A stretch of 64,000 nucleotides of DNA from Sphingobacterium paucimobilis HER1398 (GTDB taxonomy: Bacteria; Bacteroidota; Bacteroidia; Sphingobacteriales; Sphingobacteriaceae): the NCBI RefSeq assembly GCF_000416985.1, contig NZ_ATDL01000007.1, positions 124,001 through 188,000 on the forward strand. The letters run 5' to 3'. Below the pieces are notes generated by a model that was not told the DNA's origin, ran no database searches, and saw only the letters and a list, made by a program, of their open reading frames with translations. Positions 19,120 through 29,900 of this stretch are shown here, piece by piece. The number at the start of each line of letters is the position of its first letter. Position 1 is the first letter of the stretch. The translations under genes were made by a program, and so were the position numbers.

Positions 19120-22100
19120 ATGAAAGAAATGAAATTGACAGTCTATTTGTTTTTATTGATAGGAATCTGCAGTAGCGGTATGGTTGTCCATGCGCAACAA
19201 TTGGACGAGTTTTTATATGATAAAGTCACTTATAATCTAAAGCGTACCCCTACAGCTCCTATTTCGGGAACGATGAAAGCCTATCACCCATCGGAATTTA
19301 TCTCGCTAGCCACCAAAGGGAAGGCTAGTAATGTGGTGATTGTAAAAGCTGATAAAGCTGAAAATAATCATTGGGGAGAATTGTTGCGTACTGCACTCTC
19401 CAAGGCCTGGAAAGTCGATGTACCTCTTGTTGATTGGGAAGAAGCTCGACTGGGTAACCGTCACCTTATTCTTTTCGGAAAGCCTAATTATAATATGCCG
19501 CTTCGTGAATTGGAGGCAAATACATTACTTGGTAAGAATGAACGAGGCTATGAATTGCGGACTATTCCCAATGCACTTTCTTGGCAAAAAGATGTTTTAT
19601 ATATCAATGGTATAGACGAAGCAGACTTCAAACAAGCGATTCAGATACTACTTGAAAAAACATCCAATCCAGATAAGATTAAGCATTTTATTGCTTGTAA
19701 AGGCTGGGCTGGTGAGAACGTAGAAAAAGATAGCAAAGATTTTCTAAAAGAACTCGAAGACCATTATGCAAAGGATGATTCTCGGAGAAATAACCTAGCA
19801 ATCCAAAATAATTTAGAAAAGGCCGTATATAAATATAAAATGACTGGTGATGAGCGCTATGCGGAGACTTTTTCCAAAATGATGAATTATATTTTGGACC
19901 GTTACGATGAATTTGTAGGACCTCAGAAAACTCCGCCTACTTTTGAGTTTCATGTATTCCCGGCCTATATGTATCACATGGAGAATACGAAAGCTTTTTC
20001 GGATGCTGACAGATTGAAAGCTATTGAATTCATGCGCCGGATTGGCGAGGAGGCCATGGATTATTGGGAGATGAAAGAACCCATGGAGTTTTATCAAGAT
20101 GGATTTCAAGGGTATATTACCAACCACTCTTGCTTTGCGTCCCGGACCGTATTTTCTATCTCAAGATATTTGTTGTCGAGATACAATTACGAACCAGTAC
20201 GCTATTGGAAGGAAGTTGCGGACAATGGGTTTGATGGAGTAGCACTTAATCCCTATTCGCCTGAGGATGCTGCTGGCTACCAATATTTGGTCTATCGAAT
20301 CTTTGTCGATTATGCATTGATGAGCGGACGTTATAAGATGGATTTTTTTAGAGCTCCTTTATTTCAAGGTTACTTACAATTTGCGAAGGCTCAATACAAC
20401 CATTTAGGCTATATGGCTGGTTATGGAGATGCTTTTGCCATCGGGCACTACAGTTCGCATCCATTCCTTTTGCAAGCTATTGAACTTTTTGATGATAACG
20501 AAGCCAAATATTTATTGGAACTTATCGAACGGAATAAAACAGGAAAGGGAATCGAGACCAAAATCAATCTTCCGCCACCAAGTCCAGAGACACATGGGAT
20601 GCATTATTTTGTGCTCAACGAGTTTAAGAAGGAACAGTATAAGATAAAGAATTATTTTAAGACACCACTGTTGGACAAAGCTATCTTCAGAAGTGGTTGG
20701 GATGATAAAGCAGACTTCCTTACGGTAACGGGAATCAATGGTGATGGTCGTAACCATGGCCACTTTGATGCCAATGGTATCAGTCAATACATTGTCGGTG
20801 ATAGACTATGGTTGTGGGAGGGGGATTATATCAAGAAATTTCCAGATGACCATAATTCGATGGTGGTGAATAGGGATGGTAAAAACTTTGATTTCAGCAG
20901 AAATTTTAAAGTGAGGAATAAATCTGCGGCTTCACAAGTAACAGCTGCATTGCAGAGTAAAGATAAATCACAGTCGTTGATGTCATTATTATTGGAAGAA
21001 TATAATGGCGTCAATTGGACGCGTAATATCAATTATCTCGCTAAAAAGGGATTATGGGTTATTGATGAAGTGGATGTTCTTTTACCAGGAGACTACGGTA
21101 TAGAGATTTATTGGAGGAGCGTTGGTAATATGCGTACAAAAGATCAGGGAGTACAGTTCACGCAACGTCCTTCTAGCGATGGAATACCGTATAACTTCTT
21201 TGTTGTTGAAGGAAGTGGAGCGAATGTGTTTACCAAGAGTTTCTTTGATTCAGGACATGGTAGAAAGGACGGGAATATCTCGGGCTACAAGAAAAACTTC
21301 GATGTCAATACCCGACAGGTCGTACAGCGTAGACAGGGACAGTATCAAAAGGGAGATAAACTCTACTATGTCAATTTTATGATGGCAGAAGCAGGTAAAA
21401 ACCCACAAGCACCTCAAGTACAGCAAATAGATAAAAATGTATTTGCAGCAGCAGCTCGAAAAGAATATCATGTAGCGGTAATGGGACAATACAAATCAGG
21501 AAATATAGAGATCGATGCCGATCGATGCTTTATGGGGCCTGCAGGTATAATAGCCGCAGGTGCAAAAACTATTCGTATGGGCAGCTATACATGGACCTCC
21601 GATACGCCAAAAGATTTTGTACTGGACTACAATGAAGGTTTGGGTGAGGAATATTTGGGGTTATTAAAGAGCACTTTTGAGAAAGGTAGCTCGGCCTCCC
21701 TAGCGAAGGTAGCAGCGGTAGACGTCCCAGAAGTAAAGGCAAAGAAAATTAAAACATTGAAAAGTCATGTGTCAGCAATGGCACAACAGGGTAAACTTGT
21801 TGGTATAGGTACAGCAGACGGTACGTTTATGGTATTGGATGAGTCGGGCAATACCATTGCTGAACATACCTTCCCCAAGCAGATTACGGCTATCACACCG
21901 ATTCGCACAGAAGCCGGAACGCGATGGGCAGTCGCTGTTTTCCCTGAAAGCCGATCTGCTGGTAAAGCTTCCTTGCATCTAATTGATGAAGAAGGAGCAA
22001 TAGCCTGGACAAACAGTATAAATTCTTGGCACAACCGATATGGTACTATCACGACGATGTTTACGGCTCAGCTTGATAAGACTGGTGTACCTGCTATCAT

Positions 22101-22788
22101 TGCGGGATCACAAGGCTGGCATTATTACGCTTTTGCACATCAAACCGGCAAACAAATCTTTAGGGCACCTATTACGCACGGAGCGACAGTAGGAGCAGCA
22201 GGCGATATGGATGGAGATGGTCTTGACGATATTGCGGCAGGAGCGGAATACTATTATCATCAGTTGACCAATCACAAGGGAGTGCCTTCGGAGCGGTTCT
22301 CCGCTTCACCGTGGAATTATTCCGTAGTCGTCAAAGATCTGGACGGCGATGGTATGAAAGAGGCTGTATTTGGCAGGGGCGATGGGTGGCTCTATGTCAA
22401 TGTACCTAAGGGTAATAAGTTTAAGACCTGGCGGGCGAATGTTGGGGGGCGGCCTATAGCTATCGTGGATCTGGAAGCTGGCGCTACGAAGCTGGCAACT
22501 GCTACGGAGATGGGGGATGTAGTCTACTTGGACGGCAGTGGCAAGGTCTTGAAGTATGTTAAACTGCCTGGGCAATTAACTGACCTGAAGGTCAGTAATG
22601 GTATATTATTAGCGAGTTGTATAGATGGTTGGGTATACACCTTGAATGCTGATGGACAAGTGTTGGGAAAATCCAGTTATGCACACGATCCGACTTCTAT
22701 TTATGCCACAAAAATTACTGTTGATTCGGATATGGCAGCTTTCTTTAATGGAAAGGATATTTATTACTTGACCGATTTTAAACGATAA
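19120..22788 (+). CDS. Heparinase II/III-superfamily lyase fused to a C-terminal FG-GAP propeller (copy 1)
   Basis: A 1222-residue exported protein. The signal peptide ends near residue 26. Residues about 60-175 resemble the N-terminal domain of GH20 and alpha-glucuronidase enzymes (VVIVKADKAENN, ILFGKPNYN, RTIPNAL, VLYINGIDEADF). An alpha/alpha barrel follows (about 205-480). The superfamily catalytic residues are likely Asn335-His336 (NHS), Tyr387 (AAGYQY) and His546/His548 (NHGHFD), compared with Asn, Tyr and His in PL12 heparinase III. The beta-sandwich runs to about 830. From about 868 the protein carries a propeller with calcium-loop FG-GAP motifs (DMDGDGLDD near 1030, DLDGDGMKE near 1074). 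A fused propeller is unusual among lyases of this fold. Substrate is probably a uronic-acid glycan. Confidence 0.8.
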   Translation: MKEMKLTVYLFLLIGICSSGMVVHAQQLDEFLYDKVTYNLKRTPTAPISGTMKAYHPSEFISLATKGKASNVVIVKADKAENNHWGELLRTALSKAWKVDVPLVDWEEARLGNRHLILFGKPNYNMPLRELEANTLLGKNERGYELRTIPNALSWQKDVLYINGIDEADFKQAIQILLEKTSNPDKIKHFIACKGWAGENVEKDSKDFLKELEDHYAKDDSRRNNLAIQNNLEKAVYKYKMTGDERYAETFSKMMNYILDRYDEFVGPQKTPPTFEFHVFPAYMYHMENTKAFSDADRLKAIEFMRRIGEEAMDYWEMKEPMEFYQDGFQGYITNHSCFASRTVFSISRYLLSRYNYEPVRYWKEVADNGFDGVALNPYSPEDAAGYQYLVYRIFVDYALMSGRYKMDFFRAPLFQGYLQFAKAQYNHLGYMAGYGDAFAIGHYSSHPFLLQAIELFDDNEAKYLLELIERNKTGKGIETKINLPPPSPETHGMHYFVLNEFKKEQYKIKNYFKTPLLDKAIFRSGWDDKADFLTVTGINGDGRNHGHFDANGISQYIVGDRLWLWEGDYIKKFPDDHNSMVVNRDGKNFDFSRNFKVRNKSAASQVTAALQSKDKSQSLMSLLLEEYNGVNWTRNINYLAKKGLWVIDEVDVLLPGDYGIEIYWRSVGNMRTKDQGVQFTQRPSSDGIPYNFFVVEGSGANVFTKSFFDSGHGRKDGNISGYKKNFDVNTRQVVQRRQGQYQKGDKLYYVNFMMAEAGKNPQAPQVQQIDKNVFAAAARKEYHVAVMGQYKSGNIEIDADRCFMGPAGIIAAGAKTIRMGSYTWTSDTPKDFVLDYNEGLGEEYLGLLKSTFEKGSSASLAKVAAVDVPEVKAKKIKTLKSHVSAMAQQGKLVGIGTADGTFMVLDESGNTIAEHTFPKQITAITPIRTEAGTRWAVAVFPESRSAGKASLHLIDEEGAIAWTNSINSWHNRYGTITTMFTAQLDKTGVPAIIAGSQGWHYYAFAHQTGKQIFRAPITHGATVGAAGDMDGDGLDDIAAGAEYYYHQLTNHKGVPSERFSASPWNYSVVVKDLDGDGMKEAVFGRGDGWLYVNVPKGNKFKTWRANVGGRPIAIVDLEAGATKLATATEMGDVVYLDGSGKVLKYVKLPGQLTDLKVSNGILLASCIDGWVYTLNADGQVLGKSSYAHDPTSIYATKITVDSDMAAFFNGKDIYYLTDFKR

Positions 22789-22844
22789 GAATTAAAGATG
22801 TGCGGAATGGCACAGACGATATTAACCATTTAACCTAAGTCGTT

Positions 22845-25800
22845 ATGATAAGATTTAATTCAATTCAACGTCTTCTAAAGACTGAATATACTAGCAGAGG
22901 CTTTGTTTTTAAACGAACGTCTCTACTGGTATATATCTGTGTTTCTATTCTTTCGTTGTCAATAGCGAAAGTTGGATATGCACAGGAACATACCTTTGAC
23001 TGGGCTGTATCTATGAATGTGAACGCTACTAGAGGGGATGCTGCGTTGTTTTCTACGGCGGTGGACGCGAGCGGAAACGTTTATGTCGTTGGGCAGTTTG
23101 AAGGTACGAATGTCGATTTTGACCCTGGATCAGGGGCCTATTTGATGAGTTCAACCGGTGGGCAAGATATTTTTGTTCAAAAACTAGATGCTAATGGTAA
23201 TTTTTTATGGGCAAGGAGATATGGTTCGGCTACCGATGATGTCGCTTATGGTATAGCCTTAGATAACATGGCAAATGTCTATTTGACAGGACGATTCACG
23301 CAAACGGTGGAATTTGATCCTTCTACCGTGCTTACCTCTAAAGGGGCAGCAGATGGGTTTGTACTGAAACTAAGTACAGAAGGAGATTTTATATGGGCCA
23401 AACAAATGGGAGGTACTGGCTTTGACATAGCTAATGGTATTGCAGTGGATGTTGACGGTGACGTGTATACCACAGGAAGTTTTGTGGGAACTGCAGATTT
23501 TGATCCAGGTTCTGGTGTTTATAATCTTGTCGGACAGGGGAGTACTACAGATATCTTTGTTCAAAAATTGGATCGTGATGGCAACTTTGTGTGGGCTATC
23601 GGCATGGGAGGGCCGACCAATGATGTGGGATATTCTTTAGGGGTTGATGCAGCGAAGAATGTATATGTTACTGGAAATTTTACAGGGATTGCTACTTTTG
23701 GGAATGTGACACTTAATGCTGGTACTACTGGTGCTAGAGATATTTTTGTAACTAAAATTAATGCCAATGGGACTGTTTCTTGGGCAAAAAGTATGGGACT
23801 TCCAGCTCCTCATGATGATAGCTTCGGTCTCGCAGTAGATCCGACCGGCAACGTATATGTGACAGGAGGGTTTCGCGGAAATAATGCGCCTTTCGGTCCA
23901 TCGATAAAACTGACTTCTATTAGTGCAGGTGTACATGATGTTTTTGTACAAAAGCTCAATACAAATGGAACAGTGTTATGGGCCAAAAATATTGGTGGAG
24001 CTGCTGCTGATTCCGGATACTCCATTGCTTTAGATGGGGAGGGGAATGTTTACACAACAGGATATTTTACCGCTGGGGCTGATATTGATTTTGATCCAGG
24101 GGAAGGTAATTTTCCGTTGGTGTCTAATGGTTTAACAGATGCGTTTGTATTGGTGCTCAATAATGACGGTAACTTTGTCTGGGCGAAGTCGATGGGAGGA
24201 GCAGGAAGTGACGCTGGCCATTCTGTTACAGTAGATAAGCTTGGCAATGTTTACACAGCGGGTAGGTTCACTGGAACTGTAGATTTTAATTCTAATGGTA
24301 ATGCGTTTCCTTTGACTGCGGGCAGTAGTACTACCTATGCGGCTTTCATACAGAAGTTAAAGCCTGTTATTAAAATCACAGCAACATGGAATGATGGTAC
24401 AAATGAGATTCCTGTTGAGGCAGGCGATCCATTGGAGCTAGTCTATGGAGATCAAGGAACGTTGACACTATCACACAACAATCTTGATGTACCAGCTCCG
24501 GTTTTTTCCTTTGTCCAAGATCCAGCAGTAGACCCTTTACTCGCTGTCACTACACCATCTGTAGGCAATACGTATACCATCAAAGGTGTCAGAGCCAATG
24601 CCTCAGGTGAAGAGGGAACACTGAAAGTAACGTTACCAGGGACATCCAATCTCGATGGTGCTGAATTAGAATTTACTGTTGTGGTGAAAAAAAGACCGAT
24701 AACTGTTTCATCAAATGTATTGACGAAATCATTTGGAACGGGAGAGCCGACTTTTAATTTTAGTGTTTCAGAAGGGACATTAAATACTGGGCATACGACA
24801 ACGGGAGCACTGACTCGTAATGCTGGGGAGACCATGGGGTATTATGATTTTCACTTGGGTTCCTTGGCCGTGATGAGTGGATCGGACAATGTGACCAGTA
24901 ATTATGTAGTCACAATAGATCCTGCACAGTTTCAGATTATTGGTATGCCGCTTACGATTACAGCCACAGGAGAGGTGAGCAAACTCTACGGGGCAAATGA
25001 TCCGGCATTTACATACATCGTCAGTCAAGGTAGTCTTCCTTCTGGCTATAGTTTGACCGGAACATTGGAACGTGGTGCAGGTGAAGATGTAGGGCATTAT
25101 CCTTTTATGACAGATGCGTTAGTAGTGAAGGATGGGAATGGACAAGATGTTACATCAAGTTATACGATTACTTCGGATCCTCAGGTATTATTTTCTATTA
25201 AGCCGGTAGCGTTAACGATATCTGCAGTAGCCAATACCAAAGTATATGGTCATGATGATCCTGTATTTGCATATACAGTGACAGGCTTAGTACATAATGA
25301 GGATCCCTTCAGCTTGTTTAGCGGTTCTTTAAAGCGTGAACCGGGTGAGGATGTTGGGGAATATCAGATCCAGCCTTATACACTTTCATTAAATAGTACG
25401 AATTATGAATGGAATCCCAATGATTTTATAGAAGCGATATTTAAGATTACAAAGGCATCACAGGTGATTACGCTATCAGTAGCGACACAGGTACAGTTGA
25501 ACGCGGGAACACTACCTGTGGTGGCCACATCTGACAGTCAATTGCCAGTTACGTTGACAGTGGATGACGAGAGGTTGGCCACGGCAGTGGGCGCTGAGCT
25601 GGTATTGTTAAAAGGAGGAACGCTTACCGTGAAGGCATCACAGGTGGGAAATCATAACTATGAAGCAGCAACTGATGTGACAGCACTGGTTCAGATTATA
25701 GATCCTAAAAGCAGTCCGCTCATCGTCGTTCAACAGGCGGTGTCTCCTAATGGGGATGGAGTAAACGATTTTCTGACTATCGAAAATATCGAAAGATATC

Positions 25801-25988
25801 CTGAGAATCATTTAACAATCATTGACCGTAGTGGCAATCTGATTAAAGAAATCACGGGATATGATAATGATCAACGTGTATTTACGGGAATGGATGTTCC
25901 CGACGGTACTTATTTCTATAAGTTGAAAATTAAGATCAGTGGCAATTGGCAGTATTATCAAGGATTTATTGTCGTGAAAAAGAACTAA
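22845..25988 (+). CDS. T9SS type B cargo: seven SBBP propeller repeats, MBG domains and CHU_C sorting domain
   Basis: A 1047-residue exported protein. A long signal sequence (to about residue 47, GYAQ) leads into seven SBBP-like repeats (about 50-500), each with a DxxxxxxxD...VYxxGxF pattern (VYVVGQF, VYLTGRF, VYTTGSF, VYVTGNF, VYVTGGF, VYTTGYF, VYTAGRF). Seven units would form one complete propeller. An Ig-like stretch and three MBG-type repeats (starting near 615, 700 and 787; KSFGTGEPTF, KLYGANDPAF, KVYGHDDPVF) follow. The last 90 residues are a CHU_C-type sorting domain with SPNGDGVND and VPDGTYFYKLKI. Family knowledge says such domains direct export by type IX secretion and surface attachment. 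The PorP/SprF gene 3 bases downstream supports this. Confidence 0.9.
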   Translation: MIRFNSIQRLLKTEYTSRGFVFKRTSLLVYICVSILSLSIAKVGYAQEHTFDWAVSMNVNATRGDAALFSTAVDASGNVYVVGQFEGTNVDFDPGSGAYLMSSTGGQDIFVQKLDANGNFLWARRYGSATDDVAYGIALDNMANVYLTGRFTQTVEFDPSTVLTSKGAADGFVLKLSTEGDFIWAKQMGGTGFDIANGIAVDVDGDVYTTGSFVGTADFDPGSGVYNLVGQGSTTDIFVQKLDRDGNFVWAIGMGGPTNDVGYSLGVDAAKNVYVTGNFTGIATFGNVTLNAGTTGARDIFVTKINANGTVSWAKSMGLPAPHDDSFGLAVDPTGNVYVTGGFRGNNAPFGPSIKLTSISAGVHDVFVQKLNTNGTVLWAKNIGGAAADSGYSIALDGEGNVYTTGYFTAGADIDFDPGEGNFPLVSNGLTDAFVLVLNNDGNFVWAKSMGGAGSDAGHSVTVDKLGNVYTAGRFTGTVDFNSNGNAFPLTAGSSTTYAAFIQKLKPVIKITATWNDGTNEIPVEAGDPLELVYGDQGTLTLSHNNLDVPAPVFSFVQDPAVDPLLAVTTPSVGNTYTIKGVRANASGEEGTLKVTLPGTSNLDGAELEFTVVVKKRPITVSSNVLTKSFGTGEPTFNFSVSEGTLNTGHTTTGALTRNAGETMGYYDFHLGSLAVMSGSDNVTSNYVVTIDPAQFQIIGMPLTITATGEVSKLYGANDPAFTYIVSQGSLPSGYSLTGTLERGAGEDVGHYPFMTDALVVKDGNGQDVTSSYTITSDPQVLFSIKPVALTISAVANTKVYGHDDPVFAYTVTGLVHNEDPFSLFSGSLKREPGEDVGEYQIQPYTLSLNSTNYEWNPNDFIEAIFKITKASQVITLSVATQVQLNAGTLPVVATSDSQLPVTLTVDDERLATAVGAELVLLKGGTLTVKASQVGNHNYEAATDVTALVQIIDPKSSPLIVVQQAVSPNGDGVNDFLTIENIERYPENHLTIIDRSGNLIKEITGYDNDQRVFTGMDVPDGTYFYKLKIKISGNWQYYQGFIVVKKN

Positions 25989-25991
25989 CAG

Positions 25992-26885
25992 ATGAAAAAA
26001 TACATTATTCTTTTACTATATGTAGTCTCTATGTCATGGATACCCTTGATGAGCTACGGACAGCATAGTCTCAGTTACAATCAATTTGGACAGTTGAGAA
26101 CTGCCTTTAATGGCTCGCTGAGTTTAATGGATCCAAACGGGGCCGCAACAATCCTCACCAGGCAGCAATGGGTTGGAATCGATGGTGCCCCCAAATCCTA
26201 TTGGGTAAGTGGCCATATGGGGATCAAACGTTTCGGGGCGACTGTAGGACTAGATATGAGACAGGTCAGCCTTGGTGTTGAAAAAGAACGTGAGTTAAGC
26301 GCTTATGTGGCTTCGGCCGTGCGTCTTTCAGAAAAGGAATACTTGGGACTATCTCTAGGAGGAGGGATATTGATGCATACGGGCGAATATTCCAAGTTGG
26401 CGCCTTCAGACCCTTTGTTTGCTCAAGATACTCGTACCAATCAAGGTGTTGTAAGTATTAGTACTTCTTATTTTAAGGAAGACACTTATTATGTTGGTGT
26501 ATCCATTCCACGTTTTGTCCTCAACAAGCGTCATCGTGACCAGGATTATCATTTTAGACAAGTATACTATGCCACAGGTGGGGCGCTATTGCGTATTGAT
26601 GATGGTTTTCATGTTCGTCCTTCCTTTATTGTGAGCCATATGGAGGGCTCAGGAGCACGATTTGATGTTAATGCCTTAGCCTTCTTTGCCCAAAAGTTTG
26701 GTATAGGCTTGGGAGTACAGAATAAAGGAGATCTGGCAGGTCTGTTACAGCTTAATATTGGAAATATAGGAGTGGGATACAGCTATCAGTTTAGCCCTGG
26801 CAATGCGGTCAATAGCCAACGGATCTCGAGTAACACCCATGAGGTCGGCTTGCGTTATAGAGTGGGCGGTATAAAGATGCTATAA
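25992..26885 (+). CDS. PorP/SprF-family type IX secretion outer-membrane protein
   Basis: A 297-residue protein with a signal peptide (to about residue 24, MSYGQ) and beta-barrel strands throughout. The N-terminus HSLSYNQFGQLRTAFNGSLSLMDPNGAATILTRQQWVG is typical of PorP/SprF proteins, where the substrate partner is usually encoded directly upstream. It starts 3 bases after the cargo gene, so the two are surely co-expressed. SprF-type proteins are needed for export or anchoring of their type B cargo. It ends just before the second lyase gene. Confidence 0.9.
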   Translation: MKKYIILLLYVVSMSWIPLMSYGQHSLSYNQFGQLRTAFNGSLSLMDPNGAATILTRQQWVGIDGAPKSYWVSGHMGIKRFGATVGLDMRQVSLGVEKERELSAYVASAVRLSEKEYLGLSLGGGILMHTGEYSKLAPSDPLFAQDTRTNQGVVSISTSYFKEDTYYVGVSIPRFVLNKRHRDQDYHFRQVYYATGGALLRIDDGFHVRPSFIVSHMEGSGARFDVNALAFFAQKFGIGLGVQNKGDLAGLLQLNIGNIGVGYSYQFSPGNAVNSQRISSNTHEVGLRYRVGGIKML

Positions 26886-26917
26886 TGTTTACAGGTATTA
26901 TTGAGAAAAATAAAAAC

Positions 26918-29900
26918 ATGCATAAAATTAAATTAACCTTTATCCTGCTCTGCATCTGGAGCTTTCAGGGCCTGGCCCAAAATATAGACAACTATCTCTA
27001 CTCGACCGTTACTTACGGTCTTCAGAGAGAAGTAACTACGGCAATTCCTGCAGGAACCCGAGCTTATAAAGGAAGAGTGAGTATAGCTATGGCAAAAAAG
27101 GGAGCTCAAGCAAATGCTGTGATTGTCAAGGCGGATAAGGATGCAAATAATCAAAAAGGATTGCTTTTGCAAAAGGAGCTGGAGAAAGCTTGGAAGGTAA
27201 AAGTTCCTTTAGTCGACTGGGATGAAGCGAGATCTGGAGATAAGAATATTATACTTTTTGGAGCCGCAAAATATAATATGCCCCTACGTGAGCTTGATGC
27301 CAATAACTTATTAGGGAATAATGACAGAGGCTATGAGGTACGGACTGTTCCCAATGCTTTGTCGTGGGGCAAAGACGTGCTATATATCAATGGCAATACG
27401 GACGCTGATTTTGACGAAGCGATCAAAATATTGGTCAAAAAATCATCTAAACCAGACAAGATCCCTTATTTTATAGCGTGTAAGGGGTGGGAGAATGAAG
27501 ATGCGACCAAGGATCACAAAGTTTTTATTGAAGAACTGTTGGAGCACTACGCTAAGGATGATTCGCGTAGAAATAATATAGCTTTGGAGACATTCTTGGC
27601 AAAGCCTGTGCAAAAGTACAAGATGACAGGTGATGATGCTTATGTAAAGACTTTTGCCGAGATGATGAATATGATATTGGAGCGCTATGACAAATATGAT
27701 GGTCCTAATAAGACACCGCCGACTTTTGAATTTCATATTTTTCCGACGTATATGTATACAGTCGAAAACTCGAAAGCTTTTTCGGATACGGATCGGTTGA
27801 AGGCCATTGAGTTTATGCGACGTATAGCCGAAGAGTCAATGAATTTTTGGGAGATGGTAGCGCCCATGAAGTTCTATGATGAAGGTACTAAAGGTTATAT
27901 TACCAATCACTCTTGTTTTGCTTCGAGGACTGTCGCTGCTTCTGCTCGATATCTGTTGACGAGATACGATTATCAACCTGCGCGCTATTGGAAGGAAGTC
28001 GCAGATAATGGGTTTGATGGCGTGGCGCCACATCCCTATTCGCCTGAAGATGCAGCAGGTTATCAATATCTGGTGTATCGTATATTTATAGACTATGCTA
28101 TTGTGAGCGGTCGGTATAAACTTGATTTTTTCAAATCACCATTGTTCCAGGGATATTTGCGCTTTGCAAAGGCTCAGTACAACCATCTTGGCTACTTGGC
28201 AGGATATGGCGATGCCAATGCGTTGGGACACTATAGTTCACATCCATTCCTCAAACAGGCTATCGATCTTTTTGATGATGAAGAAGCTAAGTATATCCTG
28301 AAGCTAATCAATAGAAACAATGCCGGTAAGGGGATTGAGACACCGATAGATATGGCTTCTCCGGGGGCAGATACGCATGGGCTGAGCTATTTCACTTTAG
28401 ATGAATTCAAACAGACCCAATACAAAATAAAAGGATTGTTCAATAGACCCTTATTGGATAAGGCTATATTCAGGAGTGGTTGGGATGATAAGGCTGATTT
28501 CCTAACAGTTACTGGGATTAATGGTGATGGGCGTAACCATGGTCACTTTGATGCAAATGGCCTTGCTCAATATATGGTGGGCGATAGGGTGTGGTTATGG
28601 GAGGGAGATTACATCCGTAAATTTCCAGAAGACCACAATTCCATGGTAGTGAATAGGGATGGAAAGCACTTTGATTTTAGTCGTAACTTTAAAGTAAGGA
28701 ATAAAGCCGCTGCCTCCCAGGTACGAGCCTCTTTAGAAAGCAGTAATAAGCAGCAATCTCTATTGTCGTTGCAGTTGGAACAGTATAATGGTGTCAATTG
28801 GACCCGAAATATTAATTACCTTGCTCGCAAGGGGCTTTGGATCATTGACGAAGTCGATGTGCTGACGCCTGGTAGTTATGGAATTGAGATTTCTTGGAAA
28901 AGTGTGGGAAACATGCAGGTCAAGGATCAAGCAGTGCAGTTGACACAGAAAAATTTGAATGATGGCATTCCTTATAACTTCTTTATTGTTGAAGGAAGTG
29001 GAGCGACGCGCTTTACAAAGACATTTTTTGAAAGTGGTGTGGGGCGTAAAGATGGTAACCTCATGGGGTACCAAAAGTCATTCGATCTGAACAGTCGACA
29101 AGTGGTGCAGCGCAAACAGGGGGCTTACAAGAAAGGAGATAAGTTGTATTATGTAAACTTTATGCATGCTGTAGAGGGAGAGAATCCGGTAGCTCCTCGT
29201 ATCCATCAATTGGCGGGCCATGTATATGCCGTACAATCTGGATCAGAATATCATCTCGCCATTATTGGAAAGTATGTGGATAAAGATGTGGAAATAGATG
29301 CTGATCGGTGTTTTATGGGGCCAGAAGGAATATTGGCCTCAGGGGCGCGTACCGTAAAAATTGGAGACTATATATGGACATCAGAAACAGCAAGAGATAT
29401 TGTTATCGATGCTAAAGAATTGCTTAGCGGGCCTTATTTAACAGTTCTCCGTACACAATTTTTAAAGGGTGTACAATTACAACCATCCAATCCTGTTCGT
29501 GTTGAAACAGCGGAAAGTAAGATTGCTACAATCAAAACACTGAATAGTAACATCTCCTATCTGGCAAAGCAGGGGAAAGAGATAGCGGTGGGTACTGGTA
29601 ATGGAACTTTTGTCCTTATGGATGAAAAAGGGAATACGCTTTTTGAACATCAATTTGCTAAGGAGATTACAGCGATAGCTCCTATACAAACCGGAAAAGG
29701 AACAAAATGGGCTATTGCTGTTTTTCCGGAAAATCTAGACGATGCCAAGGCAATGGTATATCTGGTCGATGAGAACAGGAAAATAGCCTGGTCCAAGCCT
29801 ATAGCTCCTTGGCATAGGCGATTTGGTACGGTGACTACGATGTTTCCTGCAAAATTGGATACCCAAGGGGATTTAGCTTTGATCGTGGGATCCCAAGGGT

